Both the position numbers and the translations under genes were made by a program. Positions 42,639 to 50,212 of a stretch of 54,928 nucleotides of DNA are shown one piece after another. The notes under the pieces are model-generated. The model did no database searches, was not told the DNA's origin, and saw only the letters and a list, made by a program, of their open reading frames with translations. The stretch comes from Mixta mediterraneensis (GTDB taxonomy: Bacteria > Pseudomonadota > Gammaproteobacteria > Enterobacterales > Enterobacteriaceae), in NCBI RefSeq assembly GCF_014946725.1, contig NZ_JACFXY010000018.1:1-54928 (forward strand), written 5' to 3'. Within the stretch, counting starts at the first letter, position 1. Each line of letters begins with the position of its first letter.

Positions 42639-42971
42639 TCACACCTCGTCTTTCAGTTGTTGGGTCAGCGTCTTCAGCGCTGCTTTCTCCGCGTCCGTCA
42701 GGCTGTCTTTGGTGCTTTTCGGGTAGGCCATCACCAGATAAATCACCTCGGCGGTGGCCAGAAAATAAATCACCCTCGCACTGCCGCTTTTTCCCTGGTT
42801 GCCCGTCGCCATCCTGACTTTTCGCAGCCCGCCGGTTTTCTGGATGAGATCGCCTTTGTCCGGCGACTCAATCAGCGTCTTTTGCAGTTCCCTGAGCTCT
42901 TCATCCGTGGCGATCTGTTTTATCTGACGGGTAAACATCGGGGTCTCGATAAACTCAATCGCGTGACTCAC
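42639..42971 (-). CDS. RelE/HigB2-type toxin
   Basis: A 110-residue RelE-superfamily toxin: FIETPMFTRQIKQIATDEEL, GDLIQKTGGLRKVRMATGNQ, ARVIYFLATAEVIYLVMAYP, KSTKDSLTDAEKAALKTL. This family cuts mRNA on the ribosome. ATG 42971 follows a promoter-like region with GTACACTTAATTC. Confidence 0.9.
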   Translation of the reverse strand: MSHAIEFIETPMFTRQIKQIATDEELRELQKTLIESPDKGDLIQKTGGLRKVRMATGNQGKSGSARVIYFLATAEVIYLVMAYPKSTKDSLTDAEKAALKTLTQQLKDEV

Positions 42972-43031
42972 GGCTGTCTCCTGTTTTCAATGGAGTACAT
43001 AGTACACTTAATTCTGATTTCGGAAAAGCGG

Positions 43032-43270
43032 TCACATCGAGGGGCCATAGTAGCGGGTCGGCTTTTTCTGCGGCTCCGGCTGCTGCTCACGCAGCTTCTC
43101 CGCACGGGCGCGGTCGTGCTGCCTGATCAACGCATCAAGCGGCTGACGTTCCTGCTCAAGCTCTCGACCTGCGCGCGCAAGCTCTCTACCTGACTGCTCA
43201 AGTGCTGACACACCCGGTCGCTGTGCGTCAGCGCCTGTGAAGTAGTCTCGAACATGGCCCAGTGGAAGCT
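43032..43270 (-). pseudogene. mobA: C-terminal end of the ColE1-type MobA relaxase (displaced)
   Basis: The frame reads ...VRDYFTGADAQRPGVSALEQ then ELARAGRELEQERQPLDALI and ends RYYGPSM, a Gln/Arg/Glu-rich tail like ColE1 MobA. The front part of the gene lies at 46124-46772. The 2.85 kb between (43273-46123) was inserted into mobA. The tail cannot act by itself. Confidence 0.7.
43127..43255 (-). pseudogene. mobB: MobB-like frame overlapping mobA
   Basis: In ColE1-type plasmids mobB overlaps mobA in another frame. Here 42 codons (MFETTSQALTHSDRVCQHLS, SQVESLRAQVESLSRNVSRL) resemble the start of MobB, with a coiled-coil pattern, but stop early. It is probably a remnant. Confidence 0.5.
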
Positions 43271-43272
43271 GG

Positions 43273-44301
43273 ATGGACTACTACTCCGTTGTGCTGGATG
43301 CATGGATGAAATCACTGGCCGCACAAAAAAACAGTGACCCCGTATTCATTGCAAAAAAGATATTTGATTTTGTTGCCAACGAAATTTATTTTGGATCTGG
43401 AATTTTCAGAACGTATCGCGCTTTACTTGGTTCGGATGTATTACGCGCAGTCCGGGATATGTATTATCAAAAAAAACGCCACCGGGAAGCATTAGATATC
43501 AGCATACTAATAAGGGATATCGATTCCTTGTCAGAATCCTTAAAAAAAGGAGAGTTCTGTCGACCTGAGCATTATTTTGATTATGCAAGGCTGCTCATGG
43601 ATGAAATTCGTCCCGGAGAAGCCATTGAGCTGTTATTATATATGGATAAGCAAGGTGATAAAAAATACTCAGACAAGACCACATGGGATGAGTTATTTAT
43701 TACTGCTCTTATTGAAGACGGAAAAAGTGATGAGGCAATGGAGAAATCTATGGCAGCCTTTTCTTTTCGATGTGATACCCGTTTCTATCGGTTGTATACA
43801 AAAGCCTGTGGGAAAGGAAACGATAACGTTCAGTCATTCCTGAACATTGCAAAAGAAAAAGGGTTAGACCCCTATATATGTTTCGCCTCAGATATAGCAC
43901 GATTTGATTTAATCGACAATTGTATTACAGCCACTCCTAAAGAAGAACTCATCAGTTCTCTTGCCTATCTGACAAACTCATTTATCCGAACATTATCCAG
44001 CACATTGTATAAACACGGCTATGCCATTACAGCCACGCGGTTACGTCGTATTCTGGTGGAAGATGCGATTCACCAGGCAAAAAGCAAATATTACAGCTAT
44101 GCCGCATCAGACATGAAAAAAGCCATCGATTACAGCGAAGATCTGGAAGAGAGTCCGCAGCTCCCGGGAACAGAAACTTACTTCAGAACCCTTTACGAAA
44201 AACACAAGCGTAAAACCGCACTCTGGTCGGTGATGGCAGAGAAAATTCAGGGATTATCCGTGGGAAAAGACGGGATCCGCTACGAAAGGAGTCAGGCATG
44301 A
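43273..44301 (+). CDS. DUF6880-like helical protein, first gene of a pair with a RecX-like gene
   Basis: 342 residues, AT-rich. It has no signal peptide. It is built of helices reminiscent of TPR repeats (LSESLKKGEFCRPEHYFDYA, DEIRPGEAIELLLYMDKQGD, EDGKSDEAMEKSMAAF). The C-terminal ADSEDL-like part (YSYAASDMKKAIDYSEDLEE, YFRTLYEKHKRKTALWSVMA) recalls DUF6880 proteins. It may lack its original N-terminus, since the start is at the very junction with mobA. The next gene begins 4 bp before its stop (ATGA), so the two are co-translated. Function unknown. Confidence 0.65.
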   Translation: MDYYSVVLDAWMKSLAAQKNSDPVFIAKKIFDFVANEIYFGSGIFRTYRALLGSDVLRAVRDMYYQKKRHREALDISILIRDIDSLSESLKKGEFCRPEHYFDYARLLMDEIRPGEAIELLLYMDKQGDKKYSDKTTWDELFITALIEDGKSDEAMEKSMAAFSFRCDTRFYRLYTKACGKGNDNVQSFLNIAKEKGLDPYICFASDIARFDLIDNCITATPKEELISSLAYLTNSFIRTLSSTLYKHGYAITATRLRRILVEDAIHQAKSKYYSYAASDMKKAIDYSEDLEESPQLPGTETYFRTLYEKHKRKTALWSVMAEKIQGLSVGKDGIRYERSQA

Positions 44302-44732
44302 CTGAACAGGAATTGTATGATTATGCGATATCTATGTTGGCAAAAAAGAATTATTCATCTGGTGATATGCACCGGCAGTTGGCCAGAGTCACAGAAAAAA
44401 TGGATGATGTAGAGCACGTTTTACGTCGTCTGACAGAGAACCATTACCTCAATGATATCCAGTCAATTAACTATCTTATTGATAAACAGATCAAAAAATT
44501 TCACGGTCCCACACGAATAAAACAAGAGCTCCGGCAAAAAGGGTTTCCGCCTGCGCTGATAGAACAGGAAATAGAGCAGAGCGACGTTGACTGGTATGAG
44601 CTGGCAAAAGAAGCCCGGGTCAGAAAGTTTGGTGACGCTTTACCTACCGAACCGAAGGAAAAAAATAAACAAATCAGGCATCTTCAGTACAAGGGATATA
44701 CGATGGATACGATATTTGAAGCATTGAGTTAA
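44298..44732 (+). CDS. RecX-family protein
   Basis: A 144-residue protein with three RecX-like helical repeats: LYDYAISMLAKKNYSSGDMH, then RLTENHYLNDIQSINYLIDK with KFHGPTRIKQELRQKGFPPA, and a last helix RHLQYKGYTMDTIFEALS. RecX binds RecA filaments and modulates recombination; this one is coupled to a DUF6880-like gene instead of recA. It looks complete (E. coli RecX 166 aa). It could restrain host RecA for the benefit of the element that carried it, which is speculation. Confidence 0.85.
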   Translation: MTEQELYDYAISMLAKKNYSSGDMHRQLARVTEKMDDVEHVLRRLTENHYLNDIQSINYLIDKQIKKFHGPTRIKQELRQKGFPPALIEQEIEQSDVDWYELAKEARVRKFGDALPTEPKEKNKQIRHLQYKGYTMDTIFEALS

Positions 44733-44845
44733 TCATTTTTGCCCTCGCTCTACGGGCGGAGCAAACGGAATGGTCATTAAAGCGTTATAACCACTATTTT
44801 TAATATAACCTTTAGGCTTATTGCCAAAAATTAACGAATCCTTGC
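44733..44845. other. Short unassigned junction
   Basis: Follows the RecX-like gene. A short minus frame (KPKGYIKNSGYNALMTIPFA, ending PPVERGQK) may be the end of an unknown gene, cut by the IS21 fragment. Confidence 0.3.
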
Positions 44846-44861
44846 GGTCACCCTTAACCAG

Positions 44862-45269
44862 TTGCTGGAGCAATGGCTTGCCGAGGTCGCGGATCAGCGT
44901 GAGCTTCGCCAGTTCCGGCAAACGCCGGCGACCCGCTTCGAGGAAGAAAAAGGGCACCTGCAGGCGTTGCCGGCAACGGACTTCGATACCAGCTACTTCG
45001 ACATCCGTCATGTGGCCTGGGACGGCTATATCGAGGTGCGGGGTAATCGTTACTCCGTGCCGGAGGCCTGGTGTGGCCGCCCGGTCTCAATCCGGATCAC
45101 GCTGGATGATGAGTTGAGGATCTACGGCAATGAGCAGCTTGTGGCCACTCATCGCCTGAACAACCGTGGTACCGGGTGGCAGACCGTTCCGGAGCACCAT
45201 GCATCACTGTGGCAACAGGTGAGCATGGTAGAACACCGTCCGCTGAGTGCTTATGAGGAGCTGCTGTGA
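44862..45269 (+). pseudogene. istA: istA C-terminal fragment
   Basis: About 135 codons of the IstA C-terminal domain (EQWLAEVADQRELRQFRQTP, FDIRHVAWDGYIEVRGNRYS, LSAYEELL). The DDE core is absent, so it is non-functional. The stop overlaps the istB start. Confidence 0.85.
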
Positions 45270-46069
45270 TGCATGAACTGGTGACGCTGCTGGGCCGCCT
45301 AAAAATGGAGCATCTGGGGTACCAGGTGGAAAACCTGCTGGAGCAGGCGGCGAAGGAAGAACTCAACTACCGCGAGTTCCTATGCCGAGCGCTGCAACAG
45401 GAATGGAGCGGGCGCCATCAACGCGGCATGGAGTCTCGGCTGAGGCAAGCCCGGCTCCCCTGGGTGAAAACGCTGGAGCAGTTCGACTTCAGCTTCCAGC
45501 CGGGCATCGACCGTAAGGTGGTGAGAGAGCTTGCCGGCCTGGCGTTCGTAGAACGAAGTGAAAACGTGATCCTGCTGGGTCCACCGGGCGTGGGCAAAAC
45601 GCATCTGGCGGTGGCGCTGGGCGTGAAAGCGGCGGATGCAGGGCATCGGGTGCTGTTCATGCCGCTGGACAGGCTGATAGCGACGCTGATGAAGGCGCGC
45701 CAGGAAAACCGTCTGGAGCGCCAGCTGCAGCAGCTGAGTTATGCGCGCGTGCTGATCCTCGATGAAATCGGCTACCTGCCGATGAACCGTGAGGAGGCAA
45801 GCCTGTTCTTCAGGCTGCTGAATCGGCGTTACGAGAAGGCCAGCATCATCCTGACGTCGAACAAGGGGTTCGCGGACTGGGGAGAAATGTTCGGCGACAA
45901 CGTGCTGGCAACGGCGATCCTGGACAGGTTGCTGCATCACTCAACGACGCTGAATATCAAGGGGGAGAGCTACCGGCTAAGAGAGAAACGGAAGGCAGGC
46001 GTACTGAGCAAGAATCTGGCGCCAGAAAGCAACGAGGTATCGCTGGAGAAAAGCGGTCAACCTGGTTGA
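45266..46069 (+). CDS. istB: IstB ATPase of an IS21 remnant (intact)
   Basis: 267 residues with Walker A VILLGPPGVGKTHLAVALGV, Walker B VLILDEIGYLPMN, and SYRLREKRKAGVLSKN at the end. It is complete but without a functional IstA. It is of the same lineage as the fragment at window position 1. Confidence 0.9.
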   Translation: MMHELVTLLGRLKMEHLGYQVENLLEQAAKEELNYREFLCRALQQEWSGRHQRGMESRLRQARLPWVKTLEQFDFSFQPGIDRKVVRELAGLAFVERSENVILLGPPGVGKTHLAVALGVKAADAGHRVLFMPLDRLIATLMKARQENRLERQLQQLSYARVLILDEIGYLPMNREEASLFFRLLNRRYEKASIILTSNKGFADWGEMFGDNVLATAILDRLLHHSTTLNIKGESYRLREKRKAGVLSKNLAPESNEVSLEKSGQPG

Positions 46070-46123
46070 TGAATAGCGGACATTAAAAATGGTGAAAAAC
46101 GGTCAAAGATCGTGGCGTTGACA

Positions 46124-46772
46124 GATCGGCAATACTGATGCTGCTTTTCGTTTCCCGCGCCACGGTCAGGCCGTAGCTTTCCAGCTGCGTCACTACGTCC
46201 TGCCGGCTGCGGATCACGCCCTGCTGCATCAGGTTCATCAGGCCGGCGGTGATTTTCTCTGCCGCCTGCTGTTTGTCGCGGGGCAGATCGCTGGCCTGCG
46301 TCAGCGGGCGGCGGTAAATCGGATCGTTCGGATCGCGCAGCCCCAGCCGGTCGTTGGTCAAAGTCTGCCAGGCATTGACGCGGGGGCGGTCGGCGCGGTC
46401 AAAGTAGGGTTGCAGGCGCTTGCCGCTCTGTAATTCGATGTTCGGGATGACAAAATTCAGCTCAAGCCGTCCCTTGTCGCGGTGCTCCACCCACAGGCAG
46501 ACGTACTGGTCACGGTCGAGGCCGGTCAGCAGCGTGTGCTCCCATTCGTCCATCAGGCGTGATTTCTCGGCATCTGCAATGTCCGGCTCCTGAAATGACA
46601 GCACGCCGGAGGTATAGGCGCGGGCAAAGTCGCAACCGTCTATCAGCTCGCGGACGTGCTCAGGATTACCACGCAGTACGCTGGCCTGTTCGCGCTGCCG
46701 GTCTTTTCCAAGCAGGTAATCCACAGGACCACTGCCGGACCCTGCACCGCGTGAGTGAATTTTAACGATCAC
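46124..46772 (-). pseudogene. mobA: ColE1-type MobA relaxase, N-terminal part
   Basis: About 215 codons from GTG 46772 (VIVKIHSRGAGSGSGPVDYL), with the relaxase elements LLGKDRQREQASVLRGNPEH, WVEHRDKGRLELNFVIPNIE (the His-x-Glu/Asn motif of MOBP5/HEN relaxases) and ESYGLTVARETKSSISIAD. The catalytic domain is essentially complete, but IS21 cuts the frame. It might still nick oriT if the fused product is stable. Its start overlaps the mobC stop. Confidence 0.85.
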
Positions 46773-47088
46773 GGTTCTGCTCCAGCAGGTCGCCAAGCTG
46801 ACGGTCAAGGCTGGTCAGTACGACGAGCAGCGAGGCACGTTCAGAAGGCGTCAGGGAATCAGTCTGGTTCAGGCGGCGGGCAATCTGGTTCAGGTTGTTG
46901 CCAATCCCGCTGACCTGTCGAAGCAGTTCGGGCGCCACGTCAGGCACACGGCGCTTACGTGAGGTGTGTTCACCCAGACCGAGCTGACGCAGCCACTCGG
47001 CAAGGTGAGTCCGGTCACAGCGATCAAGCAGTCGCTGATGCTCGGTTTCAGTGAGCCGGATTTTGATCTCTTTCGTTCGCTTTTCCAT
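46762..47088 (-). CDS. mobC: MobC mobilisation accessory protein
   Basis: 108 residues with the MobC signature LAEWLRQLGLGEHTSRKRRV, PELLRQVSGIGNNLNQIARR, and a ribbon-helix-helix-like basic start (KEIKIRLTETEHQRLLDRCD). It binds oriT and helps MobA melt the nick region. It overlaps the mobA start by 11 bp. Confidence 0.92.
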   Translation of the reverse strand: MEKRTKEIKIRLTETEHQRLLDRCDRTHLAEWLRQLGLGEHTSRKRRVPDVAPELLRQVSGIGNNLNQIARRLNQTDSLTPSERASLLVVLTSLDRQLGDLLEQNRDR

Positions 47089-47189
47089 AGGCTCCGCTGA
47101 GAAAAAATTAGCACCACCGTGAGAATTTTTCGCAGTGGATGCCAGGGGTTTCGGGGGGCGGCTAGCCCCCTGAACCAGTCACGGAGGCA

Positions 47190-47260
47190 CCTCTATAGAG
47201 GGGACGCTGTGTGTACTGGCTTAAGATAATGTACAGTGTAGGGTATTCAGTGCTGGCTGC
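47190..47260. other. oriT: oriT/bom region of ColE1-type mobilisation system
   Basis: Upstream of mobC, the core TACTGGCTTAAGATAATGTA (47214-47233) matches the ColE1/pBR322 bom nick region (CTGGCTTAACTATG), and gggggcggctagccccc (47153-47170) is a nearby hairpin. It is the expected place and sequence of a nic site. Confidence 0.7.
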
Positions 47261-47430
47261 AAAACCCAACCCCCCGCTAATGCAGGGCTGTTATCTGATA
47301 TAGGCTTGTTTTCTGTCTCACGCTAAAACTAGCCAGAATGCATAGAAAAACCACGCGCCGTTAGTTACAATTTAAAAACACATCATTAATCTATTTTTAA
47401 ATTCACATTAACATACAAGGGAATGCATTT
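47261..47430. promoter_or_regulatory. Upstream region of the FAD oxidoreductase
   Basis: AT-rich, holding the promoter and AAGGGA ribosome site (47418-47423) before ATG 47431. No small ORF is seen. Confidence 0.45.
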
Positions 47431-48849
47431 ATGAGTATAAGCAGAAGAAAGTTCATAACAGGTGGGGTTTCTTTGGGTATTATAGCTGTAGGTGCTGGAG
47501 TATTAACTCCAATGTTTAAGAGGGAAGGTAGTCTCGTACCTGGGAAACCCCGGTATGGCTTTGTCAAAGGTACAGAGGGTGATATCCCCAAAAGCGCAGA
47601 TGCTGTAGTTGTTGGTGCGGGTATTCTTGGAATAATGACAGCAATAAATCTTGCAGAAAAAGGATTGTCTGTCGTTATTTTAGAAAAAGGTAATATAGCA
47701 GGTGAGCAGTCATCTCGCTTCTATGGCCAGTTAATAACATATAAGATGGAAGGAGAGACATTTATGCTCCACCATTTAGGAAAAAAACACTGGAGAGGAA
47801 TGAATGAAAAGATAGGAATGGATACTAGCTACAGAACTCAAGGAAGGGTCGAAGTACCGTTTGATGATGAAGATTTAGAAAATGTAAAAAAATGGATCAA
47901 CACAAAGAAAAATGAAGTTGAAATAGAAACTCCTTTAAACACAAGAATAATCCATGGCGAAGAGCTTAAATCCAGACTAAAGGGTGCAAAATCAGACTGG
48001 AAGATCGCAGGGTTCGAGGAGGATTCTGGGAGCCTAGACCCTGAAATAGCAACGTTTAGAATGGCAGAATATGCAAAAAAAATAGGCATAAAAATATATA
48101 CCCAGTGTGCAGCAAGAGGGATAGAAACCCATGGAGGTGTTGTATCCGATGTTGTTTTTGAAAGAGGTTCAATAAAAACATCAAGAGCTATACTTTGTGG
48201 TGGCGCGTGGTCTAGACTATTCATGCAAAATCTGAATGTTGATTTGAAAACTTTACCTGCATATCAATCTCAACAATTAATAACTGGCGGACAAGGACTT
48301 CCAGGAGCTAACGTTGCGTTACCTGGGAACATTTTCTTTAGAGAGCAAGCTGATGGTTCTTATGCAACATCACCAAGAATTGAAGTAATTCCTATAGTTA
48401 AAGATTCCTTTATATATGGTTATCAATATCTCCCTTTGTTATCATCTCCTGATGCAGCAATTCATATTTCGATTAATGAGCAATTACTTAACTCCTTCAC
48501 ACAAAACACACACTGGAAACTAGATGAGCCTTCACCATTTGAAAGTAATAGAGATATGGTCGCCGTTGCTGATGTAGTCGATTTGGAGTCTTCGCTTGTT
48601 AAACTAAAAGAGGAATTTCCTGCATTCAAAAATTCTAGCATCATAGACAGATGGAGTGGTGCAATGGCTGTAGCTCCAGATGAGTCACCAATAATATCAC
48701 TAATAGATAAATTCCCAGGACTGGTCGTGAATACAGCAACAAGTTGGGGAATGACTGAAAGTCCTGTATCCGCGTCAATTGCATCATCCCTAATACTAGG
48801 GGAGAAGCCTATCATTGATCCCAAAGCATTTAGAATAGATAGATTCTAA
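47431..48849 (+). CDS. Twin-arginine FAD-dependent oxidoreductase (DAO family)
   Basis: 472 residues. The N-terminus has a twin-arginine signal SRRKFITGG followed by hydrophobic VSLGIIAVGAGVLTP, so the folded flavoprotein is exported by Tat. A dinucleotide-binding motif VVVGAGILGIMTAINLAEKG (residues 59-78) and VVILEKGNIAGEQSSRFYGQ mark a D-amino-acid-oxidase/glycine-oxidase-like FAD enzyme. The end (LVVNTATSWGMTESPVSASI) is the C-terminal FAD-binding part. Substrate unknown; amine, amino acid or opine-like compounds are possible. It is far more AT-rich than mob and rep genes on the same small plasmid, so it is a recent acquisition. Confidence 0.85.
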   Translation: MSISRRKFITGGVSLGIIAVGAGVLTPMFKREGSLVPGKPRYGFVKGTEGDIPKSADAVVVGAGILGIMTAINLAEKGLSVVILEKGNIAGEQSSRFYGQLITYKMEGETFMLHHLGKKHWRGMNEKIGMDTSYRTQGRVEVPFDDEDLENVKKWINTKKNEVEIETPLNTRIIHGEELKSRLKGAKSDWKIAGFEEDSGSLDPEIATFRMAEYAKKIGIKIYTQCAARGIETHGGVVSDVVFERGSIKTSRAILCGGAWSRLFMQNLNVDLKTLPAYQSQQLITGGQGLPGANVALPGNIFFREQADGSYATSPRIEVIPIVKDSFIYGYQYLPLLSSPDAAIHISINEQLLNSFTQNTHWKLDEPSPFESNRDMVAVADVVDLESSLVKLKEEFPAFKNSSIIDRWSGAMAVAPDESPIISLIDKFPGLVVNTATSWGMTESPVSASIASSLILGEKPIIDPKAFRIDRF

Positions 48850-48874
48850 ATTCAAAATAAAACAGCGCTAATAA

Positions 48875-49009
48875 TTAAATATTTCGCTGTTTTATTCTTC
48901 TGTACCATGTCGAACGACTAACCCCAACATCAACCCACGGTTTTAATGACTCAAAAGAAGAAAAAATAACGCTTCCTTTTGGTCTTCCACCGCCACTACT
49001 TTTTCTACC
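48875..49009 (-). pseudogene. rep: ColE2-type Rep, C-terminal part
   Basis: 45 codons: KSSGGGRPKGSVIFSSFES, LKPWVDVGVSRSTWYRRIKQ, RNI, stop at 48875. SLKPW..-G-(V/I)-SR-(A/S)T-(Y/W)-YR(R/K) is the C-terminal origin-binding part of ColE2 Rep. It joins in frame to the part at 41355 when IS903 is removed. Confidence 0.92.
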
Positions 49010-50065
49010 GGCTTTGTTGAATAAATCGAACTTTTGCTGAGTTGAAGGATCAGATCACGCATCCTCCCGACAACACAGACCGTTCCGTGGCAAAGCAAAA
49101 GTTCAAAATCACCAACTGGCCCACCTACAACAAAGCCCTCATCAACCGTGGCTCCCTCACTTTCTGGCTGGACGATGAAGCGACTCATGCCTGGTATGAG
49201 TCGGCAACGCCTTCATCACGGGGAAGACCTCAGCGCTATTCTGACCTTGCCATCACCACCGTCCTGATGATTAAACGCCTGTTCCGGCTGACCCTGCGGG
49301 CTGCGCAGGGTTTTATTGATTCCATTTTTGCCCTGATGAACGTTCCGTTGCGCTGCCCGGATTACAGCAGTGTCAGCAAGCGGGCAAAGTCGGTTAATGT
49401 CTGTTTCAAAACACCCACCCGGGGTGAAATCGCACACCTGGTGATTGATTCCACCGGGCTGAAGGTTTTTGGTGAAGGCGAATGGAAAGTCAAAAATCAC
49501 GGCAAAGAGCGCCGTCGTACCTGGCGGAAGCTGCATCTGGCCGTTGACAGCAGAACACATGAAGTCATCTGCGCGGACCTGTCTCTGAACAACGTCACGG
49601 ACTCAGAAGCTTTCCCGGGTCTTATCCGGCAGACACACAGAAAAATCAGGGCAGCCGCAGCAGACGGCGCTTACGACACCCGACTCTGTCACGATGAACT
49701 GCGGCGCAAGAAAATCAGTGCCCTCATCCCGCCCCGAAAAGGAGCGGGTTACTGGCCCGTAGAGTACGCAGACCGTAACCGTGCAGTAGCGAATCAGCGG
49801 CTGACCGGGAGTAATGCCCGGTGGAAATGGACAACAGATTACAACCGTCGCTCGATAGCGGAGACGGCCATGTACAGGGTAAAGCAACTGTTCGGAGGTT
49901 CACTGACGCTGCGTGATTACGATGGTCAGGTAGCAGAGGCTTTGGGCATGGTGCGTGCGCTGAATAAAATAACGAAGGCTGGTATGCCAGAAAGCGTGCG
50001 TATTGCCTGAAAACCCGGTCAGCTACAGAGTCACTCGTCCTGAAGCTGATTTATTCAACAAAGCC
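49010..50065 (+). mobile_element. IS903-type element, copy 2, 1,056 bp
   Basis: Same ends and length as copy 1; the encoded proteins are identical. Left flank TTTTCTACC is shared with the right flank of copy 1; right flank attcaaagg has no partner. Direct orientation to copy 1, so recombination between them would release the captured plasmid as a circle. Confidence 0.94.
49042..50010 (+). CDS. IS903-type transposase, copy 2
   Basis: 322 residues, identical to the protein at 40331, with all DDE residues in place. It starts at TTG 49042. Confidence 0.94.
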   Translation: MKDQITHPPDNTDRSVAKQKFKITNWPTYNKALINRGSLTFWLDDEATHAWYESATPSSRGRPQRYSDLAITTVLMIKRLFRLTLRAAQGFIDSIFALMNVPLRCPDYSSVSKRAKSVNVCFKTPTRGEIAHLVIDSTGLKVFGEGEWKVKNHGKERRRTWRKLHLAVDSRTHEVICADLSLNNVTDSEAFPGLIRQTHRKIRAAAADGAYDTRLCHDELRRKKISALIPPRKGAGYWPVEYADRNRAVANQRLTGSNARWKWTTDYNRRSIAETAMYRVKQLFGGSLTLRDYDGQVAEALGMVRALNKITKAGMPESVRIA

Positions 50066-50212
50066 ATTCAAAGGCCGAAATTTTCAGAGTGACATCAGCT
50101 GGCCGCCAGTACCTGCATAAGACAACCGTAAAACCAGAATAATCATTTTTTGGTAGCCAGGTGGGAGAAAATTATTCAATAATATCCTCTTATATTAAAA
50201 GGATATCTGATA
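50066..50212. promoter_or_regulatory. Upstream region of the ADP-ribosyltransferase-like gene
   Basis: The first 35 bp (ttcaaaggccgaaattttca) resemble the start of an IS26-like transposase gene and may be a tiny IS6 remnant. The rest is AT-rich with AAAGGA 9 nt before ATG 50213. No hrp box (GGAACC...CCAC) was recognised. Confidence 0.4.

Larger units (their letters stand above)
44846..46123 (+). mobile_element. IS21-family fragment inserted in mobA
   Basis: Carries the end of istA and all of istB, and ends near GCGTTGACA at 46123, where mobA resumes. The 5' part including the istA catalytic domain is missing. Confidence 0.8.
41355..49009. mobile_element. Complete captured ColE2-type mobilisable plasmid (about 7.65 kb)
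   Basis: The segment between the IS903 copies begins and ends with the same 9 bp, TTTTCTACC. Joining its two ends restores one continuous rep gene: the N-terminal part ends GGIGGRK at 41355 and the C-terminal part resumes KSSGGGRPKG at 49009. This is the result expected if IS903 inserted into rep of a small circular plasmid and the plasmid then recombined with an IS903 on the large one. Content: rep, antisense RNA, toxin-antitoxin, mob genes, oriT, a DUF6880-like/RecX-like pair and an FAD oxidoreductase. Confidence 0.85.

Noticed and set aside
50066..50212. A hrp box upstream of the ADP-ribosyltransferase-like gene.
   Set aside because: No GGAACC-N15/16-CCAC arrangement could be found; only partial matches such as ggtagcc.
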